Assembly: GCA_018806915.1 (NCBI GenBank)
Contig: JAGKQI010000021.1
Span: 124,001-188,000 of the forward strand
Length of the DNA: 64,000 nucleotides
Origin: Phytophthora colocasiae
Taxonomy: Eukaryota; Oomycota; Peronosporomycetes; Peronosporales; Peronosporaceae
Direction: 5' to 3'
Positions 22,101 through 32,968 of the stretch are shown piece by piece. Position numbers and translations under genes: made by a program. The notes beneath the pieces were generated by a model, which was given only the letters and a program-made list of their open reading frames with translations, did no database searches and had not been told where the DNA came from. Numbering within the stretch: the first letter of the stretch is position 1; each line of letters starts with the position of its first letter.

Positions 22101-23820
22101 GTACGTAAAAGTGGTGACTACAGGATGGGTACTGAAGGTAAAGCGCGATGCACGCGGAAATGTACAGCGTTACAAGGCACGACTCGTTGTTCATGGTTAC
22201 AAGCAACGGTTTGGCTTTGAATACTGGAAGACTTACTCGCCAGTGGTTCGTTGGATGACAATGTTGGTGGTGTTGCTATTGGCTTTGCTGCTCGGATTGG
22301 AAGTGGACCAAGGAGATTTTGAAACGGCTTTCCTGAACAGTGACATTGACGAAGCCAAGATTTACTTGAAGCAGCCTGCGGAGTTTGACGACGGGACGGG
22401 CAGAGTGTGCTTATTGCTGAAAGGACTGTACGGACTGAAGCAAGCGGCAAGGTTGTGGTATCTGACGCTGCACAAGCACTTGAAGAAGCTGGGCATGAAG
22501 CGCAGTGCTTTCGACGTTGGACTATATTACAAGTGGATCGACGGCAGACTATTACTAGTGACTGTGTACGTTGATGACGTCCTGTTTGTTGGAGCTCGTA
22601 AAGACATTGATCAGATGAAGAAGAACCTGCAAGCGGAGTTTGCACTAAAGGACTTGGGACGTGTACACTACTTGCTGGGAATGGAGGTAAACTATGAGCC
22701 GGGCAAGTCACTCTGTATCTCCCAGACGGCGTACATTGACAAGATCTTGAAGAAGTTCCAGATGACGGACGCTAAGACTGTGCGATCTCCTCAACAGCAT
22801 AACGAGAAGGTGCTACCTATCGAGCGTGACGAGACCAAGATAAACAACAAGGAACTGGAGTACCAGGAACTGATTGGTGCGCTTCAATACTTGGTGACGT
22901 GTACTCGACCGGATATCGCTAATGCCGTGCGCAACCTAAGCAGACATGCAAGCAGTTACACTAAGGAAAATTATGCAGCGGCCAAGCGAGTACTTCGGTA
23001 TCTACGGAATACCAGGACGTATGGATTTATTTATTTGCGTAGTGACGCGGAGCCGCGCAACGGATTCCAAGTGAGTGCATACTGCGACGCCGATCATGCA
23101 AACTGTCCGGATACGTCGCGATCTGTGACCGGATATGTGTTGAGGCTGAATGGATTTAGCTTCGGATTTAAGAGCAAAATGCAGGCATCGGTGACCGACG
23201 ACACCTGCAAGTCGGAGCTGGTGGCGGCCAGCATGTGCGTTGAAGACTTATTGTGGGCGCAGAAGCTGTTGAAGGAGCTGAAGCTGGAACGACAAGCCGG
23301 CAAGATGCTGATTGACAATCAAAGCACTATTAAAGTGTGTACAGAGGCTGGTAACTTCGACGGAGTTCGTCGTTACGCGAAAAAGAGCCGCAAGATTGCG
23401 GAACTGGTGGACAAAGGCAAAGTGAACGTGGAATACGTGCCGACAGAAGACAATGTGGCCGACATGTTTACGAAGGCTCTGGGACCCCAACGCTTCAAAA
23501 AGCTGAGAGAAGGGCTCGGAGTGAGAGATGTGAAGGGCGTGTATGGGCGCCTGGGCGTGGAGAAGAAACGCCAGGAAAATGAGGACGTGGAAGACCGTTC
23601 GCACGATGGTAAAGGCGCTGGATGGCGTCCAAGCGTGAAAGTGGCGAAATGCCAAAGAGGTAAAACCGCTGTGATGCGGTGCAAAACATCGGCAGAAGAT
23701 CGGCATATGTACATGACCGAAGCTGATGGAGATTGGCTTGGTGCTAATCGTGGTAAAACCGCTGCAATGCGGTGCAAAACATTAGCAGAAGATCGGCATG
23801 CATGCATTGACCGAAGCTGA
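19138..23820 (+). CDS. Ty1/copia gag-pol polyprotein with an internal in-frame TAG
   Basis: One frame of 1561 codons from ATG 19138 to the stop at 23818-23820, broken only by TAG at 22012-22014. In order: gag with HVKGQTLTEYLATMVRLRQQ; CCHC knuckle KCYHCGKAGHIRAQCWH; protease WMLDCGSSTHVCVD; integrase zinc region (WHERLGHLN...CLTCMAAKRR); integrase core with D in SDTCDMG, D in FSSDGGGEF and E in PEENALVEKLN; the TAG; RT (RYKARLVVHGY, YVDDVLFVG) and RNase H (YCDADHANCPDT, ADMFTKALGPQRF). The TAG sits at the integrase-RT boundary, between QWKE and EEALRKEYES, with the frame continuing perfectly. It is either a fresh nonsense mutation or a readthrough stop. The C-terminus ends in two copies of a 93 nt repeat. 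Confidence 0.93.
22012..22014 (+). other. In-frame TAG between integrase and reverse transcriptase
   Basis: Reads ...TGG AAG GAA TAG GAG GAA GCT; the same frame is open for 958 codons before and 602 after. Confidence 0.9.
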
Positions 23821-23845
23821 TGGAGATTGGCTTGGTGCTAATCGT
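23659..23845 (+). repeat. Two tandem copies of a 93-94 nt repeat near the 3' end of the copia element
   Basis: 23659-23751 and 23752-23845 share GGTAAAACCGCTG, GATGGAGATTGGCTTGGTGC and most bases between. A one-base length change in copy 2 shifts the frame and creates the polyprotein stop. Each copy contains a small ACCGC...GCGGT hairpin. Confidence 0.85.
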
Positions 23846-23874
23846 GGTGACACGGTGGCTTAGTTCCGGGGGAG

Positions 23875-24213
23875 TATCAGTCGAGCGGGTCTTGCTCGGG
23901 TGCAACCCGCAGAGAGCTATCGCCAGTGTCAAGGCCTGTCACTCAGGTGACGGGAAGGCTGGGGACCGTTCTGATGGACGTGATCTGCCCTAGTCTAAAG
24001 GGGGTTTTGATGCCTGATGGCTTTCCTCCTCTTGCTGTAGGTAACACGCAGCAAGTAAGAACAAATACACTTTTGGATTTACTCCACAACACACACTCGT
24101 GCCTTTCCTTACCTTTCCAGTGACAAGAAGAAGACTCACGGCCCAAGGACGACGCTGAGGTTCCTGCACGACACAAGAGCGGCAGAGAACAAGACGACGC
24201 TAAAGAGCTGCTA
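23875..24213 (+). repeat. 3' LTR of Ty1/copia element
   Basis: 339 nt, near-identical to 18740-19078; preceded by the purine-rich tract CCGGGGGAG (23866-23874) and followed by the target duplication AAGAC. Confidence 0.95.
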
Positions 24214-24218
24214 AAGAC

Positions 24219-24709
24219 AAGCGATGGGGAAGCTGTCGATGCAGAAGAAACGCAGCGGAGGTTCGTGCAGAGTGTGGGCAAGTTGCTGTTATAGCAAGTC
24301 ACAGATCCGAACCTAAGATCGAATTTAGTGGATTTTGAAGAGTATGACGTGGTCCACCTGATCATATTTTCACGTAAAAAGGACTTTAGTAAAACTAAGT
24401 GGCATTGCAGAATTTACTATGTGTCATAGAAGTCCTTACACATCTTGTAAAGGAGACTCCAGCGTTTGTCATTGCGACAGCAGATCTTGGTGCTTACAGG
24501 TGCCATACAATGGTCAGCCCACAAAAACATGCCACTTGTCTTAGAAGAGTGACTTTCCTCGTCTGAATGACTTGAGACCCTTCATAATTGGTCCAAAAAG
24601 ATCTCTCTCACCTAATCAAAAGTGTTCAACAAATCCTGAATTCCAGCCAATCAGACGTCAGACAGGTGGTTGTTCTGGTCTCCATGAGTCCTACCGCCTT
24701 TAGTCCGCG
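24219..24709. other. Intergenic flank of the copia insertion
   Basis: No supported gene. The first 80 nt carry a short open frame ending at TAG 24292-24294 that would continue a frame from the left flank if the copia element were absent. Confidence 0.5.
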
Positions 24710-25837
24710 ATGGCCGAGTTGTTGGTGAATGTCCCGCAGATGCAGCGCGATCTGCAGCGCGCGCGCGAGGACAATGCGTATCTGCGCACAATACTGAAGC
24801 AGCTGAACGTCAATACGCCGTCTTCGCCGCCGCTGAATCCACGCGACAATGCGCAGAAGCGCGTCAAAGAAGCTGCTGATGACGACTTCGATCGCGCCTT
24901 AGCGAGGCGCCAGGCACGTCTGGACACCGCCAATAGCTCCAGTGGATCTGCAGCGACTAATCTGGAGCTTAAGAGCGCTAATGATCGTGTAGCGCAGCTG
25001 GAACGCCAACTTTTAGACGCTGAGGAGACCATTTGCCATTTAAAAGCCGAGAAACTTGCAGCGTTACGAGATGTTGAGCGCTTGAGCGCTATAAAAGAAG
25101 GAGGAAAGCGAGGCAGTAAAAAGGACGACAGTGAACAGCAGCGTAAACTGGTGTTGGAACTCGAGACGAGGCTGGCAGAGCAGAAGCAGGCTCAGGCTCT
25201 GGAGCAGGAGCAACGCATGGCTGTGATTCGAGACCAGGAGCTCGAACTTAAGACGTTGCGGGCGCAAGTGGAAGACAAGACGCGGCAGTACAAGGAGCTG
25301 CAGCAACGACACATGGATCTGTTGGAGATGGACGACCAGGCGACGATGATGATGAAGGAGCGAGTTACCAGTGGAGTGAGTCAGTTCAGCATCTACGGAG
25401 AAGAGAGTGACGAAGACGATGAGGCCAAAGTGACCAAGCCGCAGAAGGACGTCGGCGGACGTGCGAGAGCTCCTGCAGATGCAGACGCAGCGAATCCGAA
25501 GTGGCAGGAAGAACTGGTGCGTCACCCCACGCCGCACTTTGACTTGGAGTCTCCTGAGGTGGCCTACATCCTGCGAGCGTGGACAAAGAACATCAAGAAG
25601 ATGCGCTACTTGCGCCGCTGGCTGATTCAAGTTGTGAATACGAAAGGGCCACTTCCTGATGATTTCCCCATGGGCGTAGAGCTGCCTCGACTGCCGCCAG
25701 AGGTGCGCGATGGCTTCCTGACGCTTGTGCTCCCGCTGCTTCGCAAACAGACCGAACGGGAAATCCAGGCGCATTCTCGTCGATACAACGATGGGTATCA
25801 TACTGACCTGCGTTTTCGTGTAGTGCCTCGTGAATAA
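24710..25837 (+). CDS. Coiled-coil protein of unknown function
   Basis: 375 aa, single exon. Residues 1-30 and about 75-210 are strongly helical and heptad-rich (QMQRDLQRAREDNAYLRTIL, QLERQLLDAEETICHLKAEK, EQRMAVIRDQELELKTLRAQ). An acidic patch EESDEDDEAK follows. The C-terminal 130 residues look globular (YILRAWTKNIKKMRYLRRWL ... LPRLPPEVRDGFLTLVLPLL). No signal peptide or membrane span. I do not recognise the family. It is convergent with the TEDC1-like gene, 41 nt between stops, suggesting overlapping 3' ends. Confidence 0.75.
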   Translation: MAELLVNVPQMQRDLQRAREDNAYLRTILKQLNVNTPSSPPLNPRDNAQKRVKEAADDDFDRALARRQARLDTANSSSGSAATNLELKSANDRVAQLERQLLDAEETICHLKAEKLAALRDVERLSAIKEGGKRGSKKDDSEQQRKLVLELETRLAEQKQAQALEQEQRMAVIRDQELELKTLRAQVEDKTRQYKELQQRHMDLLEMDDQATMMMKERVTSGVSQFSIYGEESDEDDEAKVTKPQKDVGGRARAPADADAANPKWQEELVRHPTPHFDLESPEVAYILRAWTKNIKKMRYLRRWLIQVVNTKGPLPDDFPMGVELPRLPPEVRDGFLTLVLPLLRKQTEREIQAHSRRYNDGYHTDLRFRVVPRE

Positions 25838-25878
25838 CTTAACCAAGCTTGTGTTGACGTCAAGTTGGGTTGTGATGT

Positions 25879-27492
25879 CTATCGAAGTTGTAATTCGCAA
25901 TACTCCTGTGTGATCTCCTTGATGACAATAGCTACTTGGGTTTGCAGACGTTCTACCTCCTCCTTGGTCGCTAGATACACCTGTTGCTTGCCATTCTTGG
26001 CGTGGGAAAGTTTTAAAGTTTCCCACGACCGCTGAGAACGGAGAAAAAGCTTCTGAGGATCAAACAGTTCTCGGGTCTGCACTTCGTTCGTAAACCTTTC
26101 CACTTTCTGCTCCAATTGAGTCCGCGAACGAGGCTTTTGGCCAGAAATCCACTTCTTCAGTGCTTGTTTGTAGCCCTGTTCGATCTGATGAAACGAGTCG
26201 GCATGTGCTTGGAAAAGCACTTGTGCTTCTTTGATCTGTGCTCGCAACGCGGCGTGGGAAGTGCTATCACTAGGAATGATTGGGCTTACTTGAGAACTCG
26301 ACGTTTCGCCGCGATTGAGCGAGAGTACGAGTCCGTTAATCCACTTGTAGAAAAGTGCTTCGTCCTCAATCATCTGCACACTAAATCCACACGCAGTTAG
26401 AGGAGATCTGGTACTAAATCGACTCAATAAGCTCACCTTTGTGATAATACTCGAGCTTGATCAACGAGTCTTGAAGTTGGCCCAGCAAGTAGACTGAGAA
26501 CGTATGCTGGGATAATTTCATCACGATACTCTTTCGGTTTGTTTTGTATCTTCTTGAGGCGCTCCAGTAGTCGGTCGTGATAGCGAATATACGCCTGTAA
26601 CTCGTTCAAATGACCTTGCAAACGGCCAAATGCGCTGTGCAACTGGTGTATCTGTCCATCCAGTGGTAAGTTCTTGTCACAAGGTAGGGTCGCAGAGGAA
26701 ACTGCGTCAGAAGCAGCTTTGACAAAACTCTCAGCACTGACATCAACGTCCTGTGCAACAAAATGTCAAGTCAGCACTAACCTCAGCAATTGTTTACCGG
26801 ATCTTACATGTGGAAACGGAGGTAAACGCAGTTGCTTCCATCCCGTGACCCTCTACAACAACGACGATACTCAGTCAAGAGATCACTTCTGTCATTAAAT
26901 ACCGATGTCCATACCTCGAGGATGTGTTGGTGCTGTTTCTCAAAGAATCGAGAGAATGCAAGGAGCCACGCAACTGCAAGCAGCAGAACTTGACTAGATG
27001 GAAGAGTTTCAATATAAAAGGCTCTACACACGAAGCCCCAGTCGTAGAGATAGAACCGCACGAGCTCCATCTGAATGTCTGCAAAGTAAATGTCAAAGTC
27101 AACTATCGTCCCTGTCAGCATAAATTCGATAACCATCAACCGTGTTGTTGAGGGTCCTTCAGTGAGTTTTTGAGCGTATCTTCATCATTCATTTTCTTCA
27201 TCTCCTCCACGTCTATATCAAAGTCTGCAAGAACAACGAGCGCCAAGTCGTGCAGTAATCTCCATAATGCCCAATACTCTCGCTGTGCAGCAGATAAATG
27301 TATCATTCTTGTCAGTAAAATAAAACATGTCGTAATTTTATATTTTTTGTTGCAACAGACCTCCGTCGTCTGTTTCTTCTTCGCCTTACGCAATAGCTCT
27401 ACAGATACATAGTAGACGCCAACAGACTCTAGACCGAAACGCAGCAGGTAGCCGAACCGTGGTGTCGACTTAAAGGCGTGCGTGTCCTGCAT
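25879..27492 (-). CDS. TEDC1-like protein (tubulin epsilon/delta complex), multi-exon
   Basis: Proposed exons 27492-27361, 27282-27141, 27111-26915, 26852-26808, 26750-26437 and 26380-25879. Introns are 78, 29, 62, 57 and 56 nt; lengths sum to 444 codons in frame. The product has the features I associate with the TEDC1/C14orf80 family: an N-terminal helical segment with EYWALWRLLHDLAL, the block VRFYLYDWGFVCRAFYIETL then SSQVLLLAVAWLLAFSRFF, LHSAFGRLQGHLNELQAYIR, and EDEALFYKWINGLV, and a similar length. TEDC1 acts with delta- and epsilon-tubulin in triplet centriole/basal body stability, plausible in a zoosporic organism. The family call comes from recollection of motif style and needs a profile search. 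The 29 nt gap is far shorter than any neighbouring intron and could be a frameshift. Confidence 0.5.
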
Positions 27493-27561
27493 TGTGAGTC
27501 TATAAACAAGTTTTTTTTTTTACCTAAACTGTTATTGTAAATATCAACATTATTTTAAGAA
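27493..27561. promoter_or_regulatory. Short bidirectional promoter region (69 nt)
   Basis: Only 69 nt separate the ATGs of two divergent genes. It contains a run of 11 T and otherwise AT-rich DNA, with no obvious Inr/FPR pair. Confidence 0.5.
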
Positions 27562-30500
27562 ATGAAAACTGAAGACTTGGAGAAATGTTACGCAGCCTTC
27601 ATCGACCGTCGCCGTATCCGCGGTGAACAGAGTATTCGAACGCGTGAAGGCTTCCAAAAGCTCCAGAAGCGATACCAGCTCCCAATTCACAAAACAGGGG
27701 TCGAGTTAGGAACAACTTCAGAAGACGAAGAAGCTGTTCGGCGAAATGTTTTAAACGTATTTTTCAATCCCAAAATTTCGTTACTGATCACGGAAACTTG
27801 TTGGCGTTTAGCACTTTTTGGTGGCGGTTCTGCGAATGAAGAAAGAGTGGGTTAACCCAAAAGTAATTATCAGTGAAAATATGCTAACCTTTTGTGCTTT
27901 AGGATTGCTCTGGTCTGGATCTTGACGCGGAAAAATATTCAAATTTCACATCTCGCTTGATTCAGTGGGCGTTTCCTGAACTTCCGCGGCAAAAAGTTCA
28001 GGAACTGGTACTTTACGACTGGGAAAATGATCGCAAGTTTGATGAACAGGAGCACGACCGACTGAGTCTTGAAGGGTTTAAGATCTCGATCATTGATCTC
28101 ATTGTTTCGTGCACGGTACGATGGAAAGATATTTTCAATTTAAAAAAAAAGACTAAGTTAATTCATTTCTGGTGAATAGGATGGGACTACGCTCAAATGC
28201 TTAGAGTTCCTGAACCTCATGGCTCGATGGTTGCAGCATTCTTTGCCTTCGTATGCACTTGAGACTCCGCAAGTGGTTAAAAACTTTGTGGGGACAACTA
28301 GCAGCATTAAACTCCTCCCTAAACCCGAGCCTGTTCCACCTAGTATCGTATGGAAAAGTATCCCTTTATCCACCATGACTCCATGCCAAATCCGTTCACA
28401 AGGGCTGTACTGTAAACTAAAGGTAAGTGGAAGCATGGTACCATTCTGTGTGTTTATCTCATTCGTGCTGATGTCGTTTCCAGGCGAAAGTTTGTACTGC
28501 ACCAATGGTTATTTTGATTTTAACTGCTGATGAAAAGTAAGCGGTTTAATATTGAAATCTGTAGTGTTATTAAGTTCTAACACTCTTTTGTTGCCAGTCC
28601 CGTCGAGCTCGTGCTCGCTACAAGCTCCAAGCTCCTTCTAGACGAAACGAATAACGATATTTGCAAACAAGCCAATGGTTTGTGCGGACAAGTCAAGCGC
28701 CAGGGCTGTTGGACGTTTTCTATGAACTCAAAGGTGCCATCGATTCTGCTGGTCCCTGGTTCGAACATTAGTCGCCAAAGCAAAGCTTTTTATGCTTCTG
28801 TTCGTACTTTTGATGCTGTGGAGCCTCAAGATGAAGAGAACACTAGTGCCAAAGCGCCAGAGCAACTTCTGACTCTGTTTACGAATTTCCCTAACCAATG
28901 TTCGCTTCGGTTTGACAGTAAAACCAACGTTCTCCGGATGGAACGCTTGAGCTCTCAGATCTTCACATTGGAGCGTAACGACCAGTGTGGAGAAGCGTTT
29001 TCCATAACTTTAACAGCTTCACTGCTTCAAACTGCTACTGCTGGGGGAGGTCCAGGCGCTGCAGCTACGCTTTCGAGTGCTGTCAAGGTGAAATCGACCT
29101 TTATCGTTGATGAAAATGACTCAGAAGACCCACCAAGCAGTGACGGCAGAAACCTCGACGCTCACACGTTTGTTTTTGTCCTAAAAAGCGAAATATCAGC
29201 GAAGAAAAGTGGTTTGAAACCAGACGACGCTGTACTACCACGACAATGGTTTACGTCTTTAAGCGGTGCCAATGATACGAAAATCATCATTTTTGAGGCC
29301 AAGAAGGAGGCTGAAACTGGTAAAAAGGAGACAAAATCGTCTCGAAGCTCGGAGATTTACCAACTTTTCGTCTTTACGCTTCATGGAGTGCACATTGAAG
29401 TATCTTGCAGCACTGAAATACCAGGATTTACCCAAGAAAACAGTGATACAGAAGAACAAGATGCAGAGGGCGAGGAAGAGAACTCTTCTGTCGTGGATAC
29501 CGAAGTAACAAGCGCCAGTTTACTGAAGGAGCTTCTACTGCTTCAAAAGATACGACAACGTGAAAAAACAGCAGAACCACTGCCAGATATGGTACTCGGC
29601 ACTCAAGTAAGTACTACGAAGCCCGTCACAACTGCCGAATCACTTCGCAACAAGGTAAAAAAAACTATTTTATTGTTGATAAAATCTACACCTGATGAGT
29701 TTTATGTATTTAGATTAATCGATCACGTCAAGACGAACACCATGCTCGCATTCATGAGCTAGAGACTGCCAATCAAGCCAAACTCGAGAGTATACCACGG
29801 AAAATCGCTGCCACTACATGTAGTCAAAAACCTGTTCGTTGTGATGGTGTAGAAGCCCCTTCCTCTCCGAAATCAGAGCTTGAGAAGTGCGTTCACTTAC
29901 TAACCACCTTTTTCCATGAGATGGCCGTGCCCCAGCCAAAACTTGGTGAGTTACAGGGTAATGAGGTTGAAGATGCAGAAGCAAAGGTTGAAGAACAATT
30001 GATCGAAGGGTTCGGGGCCTTGTTCCATCGAGATGAGGACTTGCAGAACGCACTGGACGAAGAGAAATGGAGTACTGATATTGCTAAGATTGTTCGTCGG
30101 AGAGAGTCCATCGTCACGAATTTACCTCGGATAAAACCTATCGAAGAAGTTACAACTACGAGAGATGAACTGGAAGATAAACGCCCTTGGACGTTCGAAG
30201 ACTATGAGAATACAGCGCAGTATATTGAACAGCTGATGGTCGAAGTAGAAGCTCATGAAACGCATCGACAAGAAGAGCAGAATCTCCTGGATGAAGAACA
30301 GAAGCGAGGATTAAAGGAACAACTCATCGCATCCTGGCAGTACACACAACATCGAGTGGATAAAACAGCAACAAGGAAGCGAATCCAAGAATTGGAACAC
30401 AAGAGACGCAGCCAGTGGATGCAGTCGCAACAGGTTCGAGTCTACAGTTCCCAGTCTGTACGACCAGCTTTTATCCTTCCCAAGCAGCGATTTCTCCTTC

Positions 30501-31189
30501 AAGAATGTTCTTTACCTTCCAACGCGGTCTGGGAAGTGTCTACTACTCCGAACCAACGTATGTTAGTGTCTGAACCAATTGCAGTTGCAAGACCAACACC
30601 ATCTTGCGAAAATTCGTTCAAAATCCGCCCTCGACCACCGAAACGACCTGCAACAGTATCATCAGAAGGTCGAAACTACGTCGCTATGAACTCTGCAACG
30701 ATTTCACGTGCTCGTGTGCGTCGAATTCGAAGTGCTTACTCAACCGCAAGGGGTGAAACTACTTCAAGACGTGAAAATCATAAAAGTGCAGTGGTTCTGC
30801 ACGATCAAGAAGAAGATGTTGCTGTTTTGCCACTTTCTGGTGAAAATGTTGAGGACAATCAGTCGGAAGTGGAATTTAGTGGCGATTTCGAGACGAACAC
30901 TGCAACTGTTGCAGTGTCTAACCTTCAAGCAACATTCGATACCCCAGTGATTGTTGAGTCGGAAGAATCGAAAACTGCTGAGAAGAAAAAGAGGAAAAGG
31001 AAAAAGAAGCGGCCAACTGTTCCGAAAGATTTGCAATTTCGAAGCAGAGTGTTGGAATTGGTCTCCATCGCAGCACAGCTACAAGCCATTGCTGATGAGG
31101 AACAGAAGGACGCCAATGGCATTCAAAACGTCGATGAGTTTGGTTGTATGCCGTCTTTGACGACAACATTTGCATCAAAACCTATTTGA
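27562..31189 (+). CDS. Large unknown protein, six exons, 1108 aa
   Basis: Exons 27562-27846, 27903-28115, 28180-28422, 28484-28536, 28598-29654 and 29714-31189; introns 56-64 nt, all GT-AG; the sum is exactly 1109 codons. I do not recognise the family. The N-terminal third is compact and mixed (LIQWAFPELPRQKVQELVLY, FKISIIDLIVSC, LEFLNLMARWLQHSLPSY, VWKSIPLSTMTPCQIRSQGL). The middle has acidic tracts (DTEEQDAEGEEENSSVVDTE). Residues from about 620 are highly charged coiled coil (EDYENTAQYIEQLMVEVEAH, RKRIQELEHKRRSQWMQSQQ). A basic cluster EKKKRKRKKKR about 90 residues from the end could be a nuclear signal. It shares a 69 nt promoter with the TEDC1-like gene, so a basal-body or flagellar link is possible. 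Its last about 670 nt are duplicated in inverted orientation at 57849-58500. Confidence 0.75.
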
Positions 31190-32867
31190 AATGAGAAGTA
31201 AATGAGAAAGATCTTTTATTTTGATAAGCTAAAAGAGCTCGAAGAGTCACCGCTTTGACAGCCTCAGACGTCAACAATGAAGATATCCAGCTCATTGTTG
31301 CTCTTACTAGCTCTTCGCACCATCAATGCAGGTATAAAGACGCTTCATCGTCTCTTACATTGTGTCTAATTGCACTTGGTTCTTTCTTGCAGAGTTTGTG
31401 TATTACAACTTTGACGGTACTACAGGTCTCGTGCTGAATGGCAAAGCTGCTACAAGCAGTTGTGCGCCATTTGAACCTGTACGACTTTACTACCCTCTCC
31501 CTTTCAAAAGAAGATATTCAATTGCTGACGTTTATTCCAGACGAAATACTCGAAATTCGCTGGTGCTGATGACGTTCGGGAAGCCTCAGTAGACGCCATT
31601 CTGACCGAACAACTCGAAGGAATTCGTCTGGAGACACGCGACACGGAAAACCATAGGACAAGTGGACGAATTGCGGTGGAGACAGCGATGCTGGGACATC
31701 GGGACAGTTTCGAAGCAAGTGAAGAAAAGATTCGATGTCCTGTTCGTCTGCGTCTGACAGCCTCACAGCCTCATCAGGTTTCATCCGTGTGGTATGCGCA
31801 ACGGCTTCCCGTTCTGCAAGGGTTCGAGACCAGATTCACGTTCCAGATCACTGATCAGTCCAGACGCTGCTTCGAAGTGAAGGATCAAAACTTCGGCCTT
31901 CGGGAGTACCGGAGTTGCGCAGTGCACGGAGGAGACGGTTTTGCCTTCGTTTTACACTCACACGAGAACCGTACGGCGACGTTGGGGGGTCCGAGCTCTA
32001 GTATGGGCTTCACCGGTCTGAAGAACTCGCTGGCGGTTGAGTTTGATTCGTGGTTTAACGATGATTCGACTGGAGAAGATGTCTTTTACGACCATGTAGC
32101 CATCTATTCACGAGGTCAAAACAGTAACGCGGACACAGAGAGAGCTCGGATTTCCGCAGCTGCAGTTCATGACCTCGCCGATGGCAAAGTGCACGTTGTC
32201 AAGATCCGGTATTATCCTGAACTGAAGGTATTTGTAGGCTTTGGCGTGTGTGAGAGTTTCTGCTGCTGACGATGTTCCTAAATGGCAGTACGAGTACGTG
32301 TCGTACTTCTCCGGTACAGCAAACCTGCCAAAGTTTATCAAGGACGTCTCGGAAGGCCGAAGGGTGGGGACGTTACTGGTGTTCATGGACGATGGCATCG
32401 CAAACGATAAGCCTATCCTGGCTATTCCGATCAACCTGGCAGCTACGTTGAGATTGGATTCGGACGAGGCATTTGTGGTTCGTTCAGTGACTATTCTATT
32501 ATCATTTTGCGTTGATTCATCCATGAATTCCATTTCCATTTCCACAGGGTTTCACGGCGTCAACTAGCAGTTCATGGCAGAAACATGACATACTTGGATG
32601 GTACTACTGCACAGAGGTACATTTGCGTTCATTCTGTATTGGAAACTCCTTATTGTGAACTAAATGTGTTGATATTCAGCCACCATGCTTGGACCAGTAC
32701 GACACGGTGATGACCTTCGACTTTGACTACAACGAGCAGTCAATGCTGTCCACGGCTTCGTATGGAAACACACTGTACCCGATCTTCATCTACCCGAACA
32801 CAGCGTCCTGGGCTAAAAAGCAGGCTTATTTCGCTGCGAACCAGAAGATCGGTCTCACTTCATAAAG
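30520..32867 (+). repeat. Left arm of a 2.3 kb inverted duplication
   Basis: Matches 56182-58500 in reverse complement. Within the lectin gene every position pairs as x + y = 89049 with no indel; upstream of it the copy lacks 11 nt (near 31190-31205) and about 30 nt (near 30536-30566). The arm covers the tail of the 1108-aa gene plus the whole lectin gene. Confidence 0.9.
31277..32865 (+). CDS. Secreted L-type (legume-like) lectin, copy 1
   Basis: Exons 31277-31331, 31394-31479, 31541-32227, 32289-32477, 32548-32616 and 32680-32865; introns 61-70 nt; sum 424 codons, 423 aa. Exon 1 is a signal peptide (MKISSSLLLLLALRTINA). The L-type lectin fold shows in order: FVYYNFDGTTGLVLNGKAA, RLRLTASQ...SSVWYAQRL, GFETRFTFQITDQ, GGDGFAFVLHSH, LGGPSSSMGFTGLKNSLAVEFDSWFN (metal-site Asp/Asn), DHVAIYSRGQ, DGKVHVVKIRYYP, then VGTLLVFMDDG and LGWYYCT. 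It is likely an extracellular glycan-binding protein. About 85 C-terminal residues beyond the lectin core (TVMTFDFDYNEQSMLSTASY...) are of unknown role. An almost identical copy lies inverted at 56184-57772. Confidence 0.88.
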
Positions 32868-32968
32868 TTAGAAAAACAAAAAAAGTTACAGTTTTGGCGA
32901 TCTAAAATGCCCTCAGTGTATTCATGTATCACGTGTAGCGATGTAATGTCAGTGGTTTGTCAAAACTC

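Larger units (their letters stand above)
18740..24213 (+). mobile_element. Ty1/copia LTR retrotransposon, full length, recent
   Basis: 5474 nt element bounded by 339 nt LTRs (18740-19078 and 23875-24213) that differ at one base by eye (GAGAACTAT versus GAGAGCTAT), and flanked by a 5 bp target duplication AAGAC (18735-18739 and 24214-24218). The LTRs begin TATCAG and end GCTGCTA, not the usual TG...CA. The primer site at 19079-19090 and purine tract at 23866-23874 flank the internal region. It encodes gag, protease, integrase, RT and RNase H in copia order in one frame interrupted by a single TAG. Near-identical LTRs imply a young insertion. Confidence 0.95.

Noticed and set aside
24365..24700. 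Possible solo LTR or further copia-related sequence right of the element
   Set aside because: Homology to the 5' LTR ends exactly at 24213 and the AAGAC duplication follows; no further match found.
26437..26510. Alternative frame giving LLGQLQDSLIKLEYYHKGELIE as the natural C-terminus of the TEDC1-like gene
   Set aside because: It looks coiled-coil-like but needs an extra 31 nt removal upstream, whereas the unshifted frame splices at 26436/26381 and keeps all exons in phase. Kept as a minor alternative.
28741..28770. GGTTCGAAC resembling a tRNA B box
   Set aside because: It lies inside a well-supported exon of the 1108-aa gene and no cloverleaf or A box surrounds it.
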